Source: an uncultured Chlorobiaceae bacterium (GTDB lineage: Bacteria > Bacteroidota > Chlorobiia > Chlorobiales > Chlorobiaceae). From it: DNA of 64,000 nt. Shown here one piece after another: positions 44,331-53,625 of this stretch (positions are counted from its first letter, which is position 1; every line of letters begins with the position of its first letter). The stretch is taken from contig CAIJWE010000088.1 in NCBI GenBank assembly GCA_903824295.1, positions 1 to 64,000 of the forward strand. The letters run 5' to 3'. The position numbers and the translations under genes are program-made. The notes beneath the pieces are model-generated. The model saw only the letters and a list, made by a program, of their open reading frames with translations. It had not been told where the DNA came from and ran no database searches.

Positions 44331-46130
44331 ATGAATGGACGAGCGCAGATGAATATTGTTATTGTCGGTCATGTAGATCATGGTAAAAGTACCGTGATTG
44401 GCCGACTTCTGGCCGATACAGGTTCCCTTCCGCAGGGAAAACTTGAAGCGGTCAGAGAGAGTTGCCGGAGGAATGCAAAGCCTTTTGAGTATGCCCTTTT
44501 GCTCGATGCCCTCAAGGATGAGCAGGCGCAGGGGATTACCATAGATATGGCCCGCTGCTTTTTCAACACGGCGGCGCGTGATTATATCATCATTGATGCT
44601 CCCGGTCATATCGAGTTTTTGAAAAACATGATTACCGGTGCATCGAGGGCGGAGTCGGCCCTTCTTGTTATTGATGCCGACGAGGGTATCAAGGAGAACT
44701 CAAAGCGGCATGGCCAGATGGTTGCGATGCTTGGCGTCAAGCAGGTGACGGTGCTGGCCAATAAAATGGATCTGGTCGGCTTCAGTGAGGCTGTTTTTGA
44801 AAAACTGAAGGCCGATTACACGGCGTTTCTTGAGGCTATTAACGTGACGCCGGTCAGTTTTATTCCCATCAGTGCCCGTGAGGGCGACAACATCGCCTCT
44901 CATTCCGAGCGGATGGAGTGGTACACGGGAGCGACGGTTCTGGAGCAGCTCGACCAGTTCGTCAGCGAGAAGGAGTCGCATGAAAAGCCCTTCCGTTTTC
45001 CGGTTCAGGATATCTACAAGTTTACCCGCAGCAATGACGATCGGCGCATTGTTGCCGGAACGGTTGCTGCTGGAAGAGTGCAGGTAGGAGATGAGGTGCT
45101 TTTTCTCCCGTCAAACAAAAAATCGGTTGTCCAGTCGATCGAGTCGTTTAATACTGAACCGAAAAATGGTGCATCAGCCGGGGAGGCGACCGGCTTTACC
45201 CTTGCCACGCAGATCTATGTGCGGCCTGGTGAGCTTATGGTTAAACCCGGTGAATCCCAGCCGCAGGTGGGCAGCCGCTTCAGGGTCAATATCTTCTGGG
45301 TTGGCCGGGCGCCGATGATCCGCAACAAATCCTACAAGCTCAAGATTGGTTCGGCAAGGGCAACGGTCAAGCTGGCGGAGATATGCAGCACCCTCGACGC
45401 CTCCGATTTGACCAGCAGCCAAAGCAAACAGCAGATCGATTGCCGCGACGTTGCTGAGTGCATTCTTGAAACCAGCCGTCCGATCGCCTTCGACACCACC
45501 GCTGTGAGCGAGGCTACCGGAAGGTTTGTGATTGTTGATAATTTTGAAATTGCCGGTGGCGGTGTTGTGGTCGAAAATCTTTCAGTTGGAGAGACTCTCC
45601 TGCAGCAGCACATCCGGGATCGTGAGAGCAACTGGGAAGCAGGGCTGGTTCGCACCGAGCAGAGGGCGATAGCCAATCGCCACAGGGCCAAGTTTATCGT
45701 TTTTACCGGATCGAAGGGTACCGGCAAACGGGCTGTGGCCAAAGCGCTTGAGCAGGGACTCTTTCAAAATGGCATGAACGCTTACTACCTCGGTGTGGCT
45801 AATATTGATCGCGGACTTGATGCCGACCTTGGCTCTCATTCCGACAGTGCAGGGGAGCGGCTGCGGAGAATTGGCGAACTTGCCCGTATTCTCACCGATG
45901 CCGGGCTTATTTTTATCACCACCATTGATGATGCGGACGATTACGATATCGAGACCTTGAAGTTGCTCAACGAGCCCAACGACATTCTTGTGGTGAACAG
46001 GGGAGAGAGCAGCTTTTCCCGCTACCAGCCCGACCTTCAGTTGGTCGATGGAAAAGCTGTAGCCGATGCGGTGACTTTGGTTGCGGCCTTCCTTAAGGCA
46101 AAGGAGATTATTATCGACTATCAGATATGA
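44331..46130 (+). CDS. cysN: sulfate adenylyltransferase subunit CysN fused to an APS-kinase-like domain
   Basis: A 599-residue protein. Residues 1-430 are the EF-Tu-like GTPase of ATP sulfurylase: GHVDHGKST at 13-21, the switch region with [20 protein letters not shown] and NKMD. Residues about 455-599 follow the layout of CysC (APS kinase), but the P-loop reads GSKGTGKRA, with Arg in place of the Ser/Thr that binds magnesium; kinase motifs further on are weak. Because CysH here is APS-type, PAPS is not needed, so this domain may be a vestige or a regulator. I chose ATG 44331; GTG 44304 and ATG 44349 are options. Confidence 0.9.
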   Translation: MNGRAQMNIVIVGHVDHGKSTVIGRLLADTGSLPQGKLEAVRESCRRNAKPFEYALLLDALKDEQAQGITIDMARCFFNTAARDYIIIDAPGHIEFLKNMITGASRAESALLVIDADEGIKENSKRHGQMVAMLGVKQVTVLANKMDLVGFSEAVFEKLKADYTAFLEAINVTPVSFIPISAREGDNIASHSERMEWYTGATVLEQLDQFVSEKESHEKPFRFPVQDIYKFTRSNDDRRIVAGTVAAGRVQVGDEVLFLPSNKKSVVQSIESFNTEPKNGASAGEATGFTLATQIYVRPGELMVKPGESQPQVGSRFRVNIFWVGRAPMIRNKSYKLKIGSARATVKLAEICSTLDASDLTSSQSKQQIDCRDVAECILETSRPIAFDTTAVSEATGRFVIVDNFEIAGGGVVVENLSVGETLLQQHIRDRESNWEAGLVRTEQRAIANRHRAKFIVFTGSKGTGKRAVAKALEQGLFQNGMNAYYLGVANIDRGLDADLGSHSDSAGERLRRIGELARILTDAGLIFITTIDDADDYDIETLKLLNEPNDILVVNRGESSFSRYQPDLQLVDGKAVADAVTLVAAFLKAKEIIIDYQI

Positions 46131-46156
46131 CGGCTCAGGGCATAACCGTTTCTTTC

Positions 46157-46179
46157 GCCTCCCGCATAATCGGGGAGGC
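46157..46179. terminator. hairpin between convergent cysN and cysA
   Basis: GCCTCCC pairs with GGGGAGGC around an eight-base loop. There is no T-run; it may still block read-through between the convergent operons. Confidence 0.4.
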
Positions 46180-46196
46180 TACTCTGTTCACTCCCT

Positions 46197-47270
46197 TCAG
46201 ATCTCATAATCGCCGGTAAAGACGCGGACACGGTTCAGGGAGACAAAGACTTTTTCACCTTTGGCAAGCTGAAGGTTCACGTAGAGCTCCCTTGGTATTT
46301 CGGCATCAATCGGATGTTCAAACCCCTCGCACGCAAGGTTCAGGCCAATTTGTCCGCCCATGATGCGCACCTCCTGAATGGTCCCGGCAAGGTCGGTTTC
46401 AGCGCTGCGGATTCTGCTGATACCGATTTCGTGAGGTCGCACAAAGGCCTGGCTGGCTCTCTCTTCGCTATGTTTCAGTTCATCCGGAGCATCGACATGA
46501 TGGGTTCCGAGGCTCACCTTGCCGTTTTTGATGCGCCCGTGGAAGACGTTAACATTGCCAAGAAAGTTGTAGACAAAGGCGTTCACCGGGTGATCGTAGA
46601 CCTCCTGGGGTGTTCCCTGCTGCTCGATTCGCCCCTTGTTGATGACCACAATCCGGTCGGCCAGTTCAAGCGCCTCCTCCTGGTCGTGGGTGACAAAGAT
46701 ACTGGTGACATGGATTTCATCATGCAGCCTTCTGAGCCAGCGGCGCAGCTCCTGGCGCACCTTGGCATCGAGGGCCGAAAAGGGCTCGTCGAGCAGCAGC
46801 ACCTTGGGATTGACGGCCAATGCCCTTGCAAGGGCGACTCGCTGGCGCTGCCCACCCGAAAGCTGTGACGGATAGCGTTTAATGGCCCAATCCATCTGCA
46901 CCAGCTTCAGCAGGTGTTCCACCCGATCCTGAATGGCACTGCGGGAGGGGCGTTCACGCATCGGAAGCACTTTGAGGCCGAAGGCGACATTTTCAAAAAC
47001 CGTCAGACGGCGGAACAGGGCATAGTGTTGAAAAACAAAACCGACATTTTTTTTCCGGGTCGGCAGGTTGGTGGTGTCCTTTTGTTCGAGAATGATTTTT
47101 CCTGAATCGGGCAGTTCCAGACCGGCAATGATCCGCAAGAGGGTGGTTTTACCGCATCCTGAAGGCCCAAGCAGTGCAACAAGCTCCCCCGAAGCGACGT
47201 TAAGAGTGATGTTGTCGAGCGCCGTGTAGCCAGTAAATGTTTTGGTAATATTTTGAAGTTCGATACCCAT
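46197..47270 (-). CDS. cysA: sulfate/thiosulfate ABC transporter ATPase CysA
   Basis: A 357-residue importer ATPase. Walker [10 protein letters not shown] is near residue 34, Q-loop FQHYALF follows, the signature [15 protein letters not shown] comes before Walker [13 protein letters not shown], and H-loop VTHDQEEAL. The C-terminal TOBE domain (residues about 235-350) is present. [13 protein letters not shown] start and sulfate transporter neighbours make CysA clear. Last gene of sbp-cysT-cysW-cysA. It is eight bases from cysW. Confidence 0.95.
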   Translation of the reverse strand: MGIELQNITKTFTGYTALDNITLNVASGELVALLGPSGCGKTTLLRIIAGLELPDSGKIILEQKDTTNLPTRKKNVGFVFQHYALFRRLTVFENVAFGLKVLPMRERPSRSAIQDRVEHLLKLVQMDWAIKRYPSQLSGGQRQRVALARALAVNPKVLLLDEPFSALDAKVRQELRRWLRRLHDEIHVTSIFVTHDQEEALELADRIVVINKGRIEQQGTPQEVYDHPVNAFVYNFLGNVNVFHGRIKNGKVSLGTHHVDAPDELKHSEERASQAFVRPHEIGISRIRSAETDLAGTIQEVRIMGGQIGLNLACEGFEHPIDAEIPRELYVNLQLAKGEKVFVSLNRVRVFTGDYEI

Positions 47271-47278
47271 GGCGGTTC

Positions 47279-48145
47279 TTAATGGTGAAAGCTGTTTTTC
47301 TGAAATTGTTTTTCAAGAGTCACTTTGACCCCTACGGTGAGGAGGGCCAGAAAGACAAGGATTGAGGCAACGGCAAATGATGCGGCAAAATTGTATTCGC
47401 TGTAGAGAATTTCCACATGCAACGGGATGGTGTTTGTCTGGCCCCGAATATGGCCGGAAACAACCGAGACCGCTCCGAACTCTCCAATGGAGCGGGCGCT
47501 ACAGAGAATCATGCCATAGAGCAGCCCCCAGCGAATATTGGGCAGGGTGATTTTGCCAAAAATCTGCCACCCCCTTGCGCCCAGTGTCAGGGCCGCCTCC
47601 TCCTCATCGCGTCCCTGCGCCTCCATCAGCGGAATCAGCTCCCGCGCAACAAAGGGAAAGGTGACAAAGAGGGTTGCAATAACAATGCCCGGGGTTGAAA
47701 AAATAATTTTAATACCCTGCTCTCCGAGCCAGGAGCCAAAAGGGGTGCGACTGCCGACAAGCAAGACAAAAATGAGACCGGCAATAACCGGGGAGACCGC
47801 AAACGGCAGATCCAGCAAGGTCTTGAGCGTTGCTTTTCCCTTGAAATTGAATTTGGTAATGGCCCATGCAGCCGTGACGCCAAAAAAGGCGTTCAGTGGC
47901 ACAACAATGGCGACAGTTGTCAGCGTCAGTTTTACCGCCTCAATTGCGTAAGGCTCGCGGACTGATTCGAGGTAGTACTCCCATCCTTTCGAGAATGCCT
48001 GGGCAAAGACCAGCCCAAGCGGCAGAAAGATAAAGCCGATAAAAAAGAGGAGTGTCAGGCCGATCAGCACTATTTGCACTGGCAGGGGGTCAGAGATCCT
48101 TTTTTTTACGACAGGAGCGCTTTCCGGTGGTTGTGGTTTCAGCAT
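47279..48145 (-). CDS. cysW: sulfate ABC transporter permease CysW
   Basis: A 288-residue inner-membrane permease with six membrane helices and the EAA loop [21 protein letters not shown] that docks on CysA. Segments [17 protein letters not shown] and [16 protein letters not shown] are characteristic. Co-transcribed with cysT (eight bases upstream) and cysA. Confidence 0.95.
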   Translation of the reverse strand: MLKPQPPESAPVVKKRISDPLPVQIVLIGLTLLFFIGFIFLPLGLVFAQAFSKGWEYYLESVREPYAIEAVKLTLTTVAIVVPLNAFFGVTAAWAITKFNFKGKATLKTLLDLPFAVSPVIAGLIFVLLVGSRTPFGSWLGEQGIKIIFSTPGIVIATLFVTFPFVARELIPLMEAQGRDEEEAALTLGARGWQIFGKITLPNIRWGLLYGMILCSARSIGEFGAVSVVSGHIRGQTNTIPLHVEILYSEYNFAASFAVASILVFLALLTVGVKVTLEKQFQKNSFHH

Positions 48146-48152
48146 AATATAC

Positions 48153-48986
48153 TTATCGGTATTCTTTTTGTTGCCACTCCTGCACTGCGTTCAGCAGCAG
48201 AAGCATGGAAAAGGAGATAAGGAGAAGCACCAGCGCTACAGCCGAAGCTCCGGCGTAGTCAAACTGGTCGAGTTTTGCCATGATCATCAGCGGAGCAATC
48301 TCGGTTTTCATCGGTAGATTGCCGGCAATGAAAATCACGGAGCCATATTCTCCGATACCACGCGCAAAGGCAAGAGTTGAGCCGGTGAGCAGGGCAGGAA
48401 AGAGATGAGGAAGCAGGATTTTTCGGAAGGTCTGCCAGCGGGTTGCGCCGAGGCACTGCGCCGCCTCCTCAATCTCCTGCTCCACCTCTTCGAGAACAGG
48501 CTGAATGGTGCGCACCACAAAGGGAAAACCGATAAAAATCAGCGCCACCACAATTCCTGTCGGCGTGTTGATAATTTCAATATTCCACTTTGTCAGGGTT
48601 TCACCGAGCCAGCCAACAGGGGAGTAGAGGGTCGCAAAACAGATACCGGCAACAGCGGTCGGTAAAGCAAAGGGGAGATCGACAAGGGCGTCAAGAAACT
48701 GTTTACCGGGAAATTGGTAGCGTACCAGCACCCATGCCGTGAGGAGCCCGACACCCCCATCAAAAAGGGCGGCAAAGAGTGCGGTAGAAAAACTCAGTCG
48801 GTAGGATGCAAGGACACGGGGAGCCGTTACGGCATGGATGAAGGGCTCCCACCCCATGGGAATGGTATTGAAGAAGATCATGCTCAGCGGAACAATCACG
48901 ATGGCCGAGAGGTAGAATACCGTGTAGCCCATCGACAGACCGAACCCTGGCAGAATGTTGCGTCTTTTTCTCTGAAAAAATTCCAT
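48153..48986 (-). CDS. cysT: sulfate ABC transporter permease CysT (CysU)
   Basis: A 277-residue inner-membrane permease, partner of CysW. The EAA loop reads AAQCLGATRWQTFRKILLPHL, and DLPFALPTAVAGICFATLYSPVGW and FARGIGEYGSVIFIAGNLP are CysT signatures. About 110 bp and a hairpin separate it from the upstream sbp gene, so its expression may be lower than that of the binding protein. Confidence 0.95.
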   Translation of the reverse strand: MEFFQRKRRNILPGFGLSMGYTVFYLSAIVIVPLSMIFFNTIPMGWEPFIHAVTAPRVLASYRLSFSTALFAALFDGGVGLLTAWVLVRYQFPGKQFLDALVDLPFALPTAVAGICFATLYSPVGWLGETLTKWNIEIINTPTGIVVALIFIGFPFVVRTIQPVLEEVEQEIEEAAQCLGATRWQTFRKILLPHLFPALLTGSTLAFARGIGEYGSVIFIAGNLPMKTEIAPLMIMAKLDQFDYAGASAVALVLLLISFSMLLLLNAVQEWQQKEYR

Positions 48987-49014
48987 TGAGTTTGTTGTTA
49001 ATGCTTTTTACAGC

Positions 49015-49049
49015 AAAAAACGGGAGTGAACCCTGTCGTTCCCGTTTTT
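49015..49049. terminator. hairpin between sbp and cysT
   Basis: AAAACGGGA pairs with TCCCGTTTTT around about 13 bases. On the minus strand the stem runs into six Ts, so it can act as a partial terminator after sbp and reduce cysTWA expression, a common device for binding-protein operons. Confidence 0.75.
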
Positions 49050-49098
49050 CATTATGGCAAGCTGCTTTGCCCGGTTACACCGTTACGAATCCAACTTT

Positions 49099-50115
49099 TC
49101 AGGGAAGATATATCTGATCGAACACTCCGCCATCATTAAAATGAGTTTTCTGGGCGGTACGCCAGTTTCCAAACACTTCGTTCAGGGTAAAGAGCTTTAT
49201 TTTCGGAAAATTTGCCGCATATTTTTTCAGCGACGCAGCATTGCGGGGGCGATAGGAGTTCCGGGCAATGATATCCTGCGCCTGCGGAGTATAGAGGAAG
49301 TTCAGATAAGCCTCAGCAAGCTTGCGGGTACCGTGTTTTGTGACGTTTTTATCGACGATCGCAACAGGTGGTTCTGCCAGAATGCTTATGGCTGGTGAAA
49401 CAATTTCAAACTTATCCTTTCCGAACTCCTTGAGAATTAGATGCGCTTCATTTTCCCATGCCAGAAGGACGTCACCAAGGCCGCGCTGTGCGAAGGTCAT
49501 TGTTGATCCACGGGCACCGGTGTCAAGCACCGGGACATTTTTGTATAATGCCTTCACAAAATTTTTAGCCTGCACTGCTGATCCGCTCTGTTTCTGTTTA
49601 TAGCCCCATGCAGCCAGGTAGTTCCAGCGGGCGCCGCCTGACGTCTTTGGATTCGGAGTGATGACTGAAACGCCGGGCTTTACAATGTCGTCCCATGTTG
49701 TAATGTGTTTTGGATTACCTTTACGTACCACGAATACGATGGTTGAGGTATAGGGTGTGCTGTTGTTGGGCAACCGTGTTTGCCAGTTGGCAGGCAGGAG
49801 TTTGCTGTCGGAGATGGCGTCGATATCGTAGGCAAGGGCCAGCGTTACAACATCAGCTTCCAGACCATCAATGATCGCCCGGGCCTGCTTTCCCGAGCCA
49901 CCGTGTGACTGGTCGATTCTCAGTGTCTGGCCGGTTTGTTTTTGCCAGTGCTGAATAAAAGCGGCGTTTTCGCTCTGATAGAGTTCCCGTGTCGGGTCAT
50001 ACGAGACATTCAGCAGTGTCGCTGTACCAGCGGCCTCAGCAATGGTTCCCGGCAGTCCGGAGGCAGCAATCAATGATGCCGTAATCGTGATTTTTTTTAT
50101 CCATCCAAGATTCAT
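49099..50115 (-). CDS. sbp: periplasmic sulfate-binding protein Sbp
   Basis: A 338-residue secreted binding protein. A signal peptide with [22 protein letters not shown] precedes the mature start at about residue 29. Family features are [40 protein letters not shown] and WETNEAHLI-like segments such as [17 protein letters not shown], and the sulfate-contacting [14 protein letters not shown]. It heads the sbp-cysT-cysW-cysA operon. A leader with an intrinsic terminator lies 54 bases before its start. Confidence 0.95.
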   Translation of the reverse strand: MNLGWIKKITITASLIAASGLPGTIAEAAGTATLLNVSYDPTRELYQSENAAFIQHWQKQTGQTLRIDQSHGGSGKQARAIIDGLEADVVTLALAYDIDAISDSKLLPANWQTRLPNNSTPYTSTIVFVVRKGNPKHITTWDDIVKPGVSVITPNPKTSGGARWNYLAAWGYKQKQSGSAVQAKNFVKALYKNVPVLDTGARGSTMTFAQRGLGDVLLAWENEAHLILKEFGKDKFEIVSPAISILAEPPVAIVDKNVTKHGTRKLAEAYLNFLYTPQAQDIIARNSYRPRNAASLKKYAANFPKIKLFTLNEVFGNWRTAQKTHFNDGGVFDQIYLP

Positions 50116-50859
50116 GTGTTTCTCCTTTATGTTGATTTTTTTGATGGTTGTTATGTAAAAAATTGCAATAAAAAAGCCGGTACCCTCTTGGTTCAGGAAC
50201 CGGCCATGGCAAAAATGCTCTCTGGTGTTACCGGTGACACTGATGTATCCTCATGTGAACGAGAATGTTCATACGACAACAACAGGTGCCGCAGCAGATC
50301 GTATTATTTTCCCTTAGCGTGTGCATATTTTCTCCGTTTGGTTCAGGACTGTTAATAAAGCGGAATGTTTTTGATGATTCCAAGCATCTACCATAAAGAT
50401 GCCGTAAAGAGGGTATGGCGGGAGGTGAGGAGTGAGGAGGCTGGTATATTGAAGCCATGCGTTAATCGCCTTGATTTTGTCAAGCAGGAGCGAATCGGGA
50501 GTGGAGAATCTTTTTTTTAGCCCTCTAACGGTTTGTCTACGATTCTTACGATCTTCCCTATTATCCAAGACTTTTTTGACCGTAGTGCAGAGTGATAATA
50601 GCGGCAATGCGTTCAAGTGCTGGACTTTTTGCAGATGTGGATTCAGGTGCTCAACGGGTTTTGCGTGATTTGGAGTTAGCGCCATATATGGCTATAATTT
50701 AAAAAAATTGCGCTTTAGTCTGATCCTTCAAATTATTTAGACATTCCTCTCGTTGGTATTTTTTTTGGTATTGGTATCATTATAGGTGAAGCGCTTGTGT
50801 AGGGTTCAGTAAATTTGATACAAATGCGCGGGTTTTAGAAATAGCAATACGAGGTGTAC
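50116..50859. other. long intergenic leader region between sbp and the SatD gene
   Basis: About 740 bp. Next to sbp are three palindromes on the minus-strand leader: GCCGGT..ACCGGC (50176-50204), GTGTTACCGGTGACAC (50224-50239, two wobbles) and TGAACGAGAATGTTCA (50256-50271). TTGGTTCAGGA occurs twice (50188-50198 and 50338-50348). The frame at 50314-50685 has no family features and is not called. No other gene seen. Confidence 0.5.
50169..50204 (-). terminator. leader terminator upstream of sbp
   Basis: On the minus strand GCCGGTT pairs with GTACCGGC (outer GCCGGT/ACCGGC stem plus an inner CCT/AGG), then six Ts and ATTGC. It stands 54 bases before the sbp ATG on the same strand, as an attenuator or riboswitch platform would. 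Confidence 0.65.
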
Positions 50860-51498
50860 ATGCCCAACTATTATGTGTTCATGGCTGATGTTATCGCGAG
50901 TCGAAGCAGAGAGCCCCAAGAACTCATGGAAGAATTTGAGAACCTTGTAAGCACCGCCAATACGCTCTTCTCTGAGGGAATCCTGTCGCCGTTGACAATC
51001 ACGCTTGGCGACGAGTTCCAGGGAGTCGTGAGCACCTTGCTTGATGCTGTGAGGGTTCTGGTTTGGTTGGAGGAGGCTCGGTTGAAAGGCGTTTTTGGCT
51101 CTCAACTTCGATATGTTATCCACTACGGCGAGATTACTACTCCGTTAAACCCTCAACTCGCTTATGGTATGCTCGGGCCTGGGCTTGCTGATGCTCGCGA
51201 GGAACTTGCGGATAAACGCCGGAGACGGTCTCGCTTCCGTATTGAACTTCCGGATCGTCGTTTGGCTTTGCAATTGAGTCAACTTCTCGACGTCATGTTT
51301 GCGCTGACTCGCGAATGGAAGTGCGAAGACGCCAGTTTGTTGTTCGACATGATGTTGCATCAAAACAACGAAGCCGTTGCTGTGGCGCACGGCAAAAACC
51401 GCAGTCAGGTCTGGAAACGACGCAGGAATTTGTATGTTGACGAGTATGTGTCGTTGAAAACTGTCGTGTTAGAGTTATCTGAAGAGGGGCCATGTTGA
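50860..51498 (+). CDS. SatD-like protein with cyclase-like palm and HTH
   Basis: A 212-residue protein of the SatD family by overall pattern. Residues 1-110 look like a nucleotide-polymerase/cyclase palm: D10 in YVFMADVIASR and a GDEF tetrad at 50-53 (ITLGDEFQGVV), then RYVIHYGEI and AYGMLGPGLADAREEL as in cyclases. Residues about 168-200 form a helix-turn-helix (EAVAVAHGKNRSQVWKRRRN). I chose ATG 50860 with GAGG five bases upstream. It overlaps the next gene by seven bases. Nucleotide synthesis is my inference; SatD function is not established. Confidence 0.7.
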   Translation: MPNYYVFMADVIASRSREPQELMEEFENLVSTANTLFSEGILSPLTITLGDEFQGVVSTLLDAVRVLVWLEEARLKGVFGSQLRYVIHYGEITTPLNPQLAYGMLGPGLADAREELADKRRRRSRFRIELPDRRLALQLSQLLDVMFALTREWKCEDASLLFDMMLHQNNEAVAVAHGKNRSQVWKRRRNLYVDEYVSLKTVVLELSEEGPC

Positions 51499-51830
51499 AA
51501 TACCTATGGATGGCCATAGCCCTGGTGCTCGGTGAGCTGGTTGCGGGGCTTACGTTTCATTTTTTGAAGCAGTATCTTGGTTCCGAACAGAGTGGGCACC
51601 CAAATTGGGAGTCGGTTTTGAAGGGAATACTTGAACGCACGACTCTTCTCGTGGGGCTGTTGGCGGGTTTTCCGCATGTCTTGACAGCCTATGGCGCTCT
51701 GAAGATCAGCACCCGATTGAGTGAGGATCAAAAAAACCGTATATCGAACACGTACTTTCTTACCGGCAATCTACTCTCTATCCTATTCGCGATGGTTTAT
51801 GCGTTGATCATCACCATGTTGGCCAAGTAG
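51492..51830 (+). CDS. small membrane partner of SatD
   Basis: A 112-residue protein with about three membrane helices (residues 3-24, 42-65 and 88-110). It overlaps the SatD gene by seven bases, so both are expressed together. SatD genes are often followed by a small membrane protein (DUF3307-type, from memory). If SatD makes a nucleotide signal, this could be the membrane effector or receptor; that is inference. Confidence 0.65.
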   Translation: MLKYLWMAIALVLGELVAGLTFHFLKQYLGSEQSGHPNWESVLKGILERTTLLVGLLAGFPHVLTAYGALKISTRLSEDQKNRISNTYFLTGNLLSILFAMVYALIITMLAK

Positions 51831-51902
51831 TTTGTCGGATGTCGAACAAACGAACAAAGCGGTGATCTTTTGCAGCACCTCTGGTTCACTCAAGCAAAGT
51901 GA

Positions 51903-52155
51903 ATCTATTGTATACTGGTCATTACGCTCAAGAGCATGTTGACCCAGTTTCAAAAGGAGTTCTGGAGCCGCTTCTCTATACCATTAGTCCGGCTCGACTC
52001 TCTTGGCCTGCAACGGGTTCGCAATACTATCCCCCGCAACCACAATCCGTTCAACTACTACGATCGCACCATCATCTCGATTGATACGCTCAAAAACAAT
52101 CTGGAGTACCGGAACTATCTTGAAAATGCATGGTGGGACATCATCATCATTGATC
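51903..52155 (+). pseudogene. truncated SNF2-family helicase fragment
   Basis: The frame from 51903 reads VITLKSMLTQFQKEFWSRF..LVRLDS..LQRVRN..NPFNYYDRTIISIDTLKNN..YRNYLENAWWDIIIID, the region of SNF2/DEAD-type ATPases from motif Ia up to the first D of the DEAH box (52152-52154). There the similarity stops and the sequence becomes the 3' end of the minus-strand brxL. A stop (51900-51902) lies before it. Both ends of the helicase are missing. Confidence 0.75.
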
Positions 52156-53604
52156 TACCTCGCGTAACGTGTATGCGGCTATGTTCTTCCCTCCGTATTC
52201 GAGCGGGTCTATCTTTTGCAACTGCTGCCGGATCACCGTGCGCATCTGCACGGCAGGACGCAGACAGTATCGCTTGAACTCCCCCTGGTCGATTCCGTCT
52301 GACTCTGTGACGTGTGGAAACAGCAGTTTAAGATAGGCCGTACACAACCGCAAAACCGCTTCTGTGTCGCGGGTGTCCGCTCCGGGAGGATAGTCCACCA
52401 ATTGTTCTACTACATGCCGATAAATTAGTGTTTCTGCAGGCTGGCGCAGCAGATGCATGATTTCGGAAAAATACTCAGTGTTAAGTGCCCAACCGTTTAT
52501 TTTCAGGTTCTCACTCATGCGCGGGATATCGCGACCCCGGATAAAACCGTGGAACCGGTCTAGTAATGCTGACTCGTGGAACACTTCCGGTAGCCTCTGG
52601 AACATATCTCTGGTTTCGTCCATCTCTGTTTGTGGTATGTTCCCCAGAAGGATCACACCGGCTCCGCCAACGATACGGTTCTTGCCGACCGTGATCTCTC
52701 CACTTTCCATGTAGGCTTTCAGTCCACCCTGCATCTCGCTCGGGTCGTGGAAGTTGATTGACTGGATTTCGTCAAGCGCTACAAAGTCGTTTGAGGCGAT
52801 TAGACCGGGGCTCTTTCCATTGATATCACCGAACATCTTTGCCCGCGTCAGCGTTCCACCGCTGACTAGCCAGCCGTATTTCCCTACCTGCCCGAACATA
52901 TACGATTTGCCTGTTCCCTTGGGAGCCAACTCCACCAAATTCAGGCGCGGCTCGATGAAAGGCAGCAGGCGCGTCAACACAGTGTGTTTTTGTACCCAGT
53001 CTTCGTATCCTTCAGGGTTGTAATCTATCGCTCCCAACACAACGTCGATCCACTCTTCGGCAGTAAACTGACTGCGAGCTTCTCTATAGGCATCCAGATC
53101 AATCGTGTACGGACAAAAATTCTTGTATTCTAGGAGCGTAAAACAACCTCGCGGGTTTTCGTTGTCCGGACTCCGATACCCAAGTTGTACTAGTCCCCAG
53201 CCACCAGCAGTTTTTATAACATCAGTTTTAATTCGGTCCCATATATAATCCTCAATCAATGTTTCCGCATGCTTCAAACCCAATTCCGGAATTGCAAATG
53301 TGTATTCATCAGATCTTACGCTGAATTGGATTTCAATTTTAGCTAGGAATTTTTTCGTACAACCCTCACTTCGTGCAGTGTCCTTCAATTCCAGTAAATT
53401 CTCTCGACGCGGAATAATTTCGTAAATGTATTTTCGCAAAGCCTCAGCATCGTGGATTTTTCCGTCCGCTTCCGCCTTACGCTTCAGAATCCAGTCACGC
53501 AAGAACGATGGTATCGATGCCGCCTTGAAAATTGCCACGATATTCGGTGCCTTGAATACCGTTGTGCTTGGAAATGCTTCGCGTAACTTTTGAGTGTTGA
53601 CCAT
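52147..53604 (-). CDS. brxL: short BrxL-like AAA+ ATPase of the type 4-like BREX operon
   Basis: A 485-residue protein matching the central part of BrxL: Walker A LAPKGTGKSYMFG at residues 226-238, Walker B FVALDEIQS at about 275, GVILLGNIPQTEMDE and SALLDRFHGFIRGRDIP. The N-terminal half shares FxYxEARSQFTAEEWIDVVLGAIDYNPEG style residues with the type 1 BrxL. It lacks the C-terminal 200 residues present in the 684-residue type 1 protein. Its stop codon (52147-52149) lies inside the helicase relic, so the last residues may be junction-derived. Last gene of the operon. Confidence 0.85.
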   Translation of the reverse strand: MVNTQKLREAFPSTTVFKAPNIVAIFKAASIPSFLRDWILKRKAEADGKIHDAEALRKYIYEIIPRRENLLELKDTARSEGCTKKFLAKIEIQFSVRSDEYTFAIPELGLKHAETLIEDYIWDRIKTDVIKTAGGWGLVQLGYRSPDNENPRGCFTLLEYKNFCPYTIDLDAYREARSQFTAEEWIDVVLGAIDYNPEGYEDWVQKHTVLTRLLPFIEPRLNLVELAPKGTGKSYMFGQVGKYGWLVSGGTLTRAKMFGDINGKSPGLIASNDFVALDEIQSINFHDPSEMQGGLKAYMESGEITVGKNRIVGGAGVILLGNIPQTEMDETRDMFQRLPEVFHESALLDRFHGFIRGRDIPRMSENLKINGWALNTEYFSEIMHLLRQPAETLIYRHVVEQLVDYPPGADTRDTEAVLRLCTAYLKLLFPHVTESDGIDQGEFKRYCLRPAVQMRTVIRQQLQKIDPLEYGGKNIAAYTLREVDQ

Positions 53605-53625
53605 GATTGACTCACCTTGTTAAAA

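Noticed and set aside
50314-50685. 123-codon minus-strand frame upstream of sbp
   Set aside because: Composition is not protein-like and it overlaps the hairpin-rich leader; no ribosome binding site is evident.
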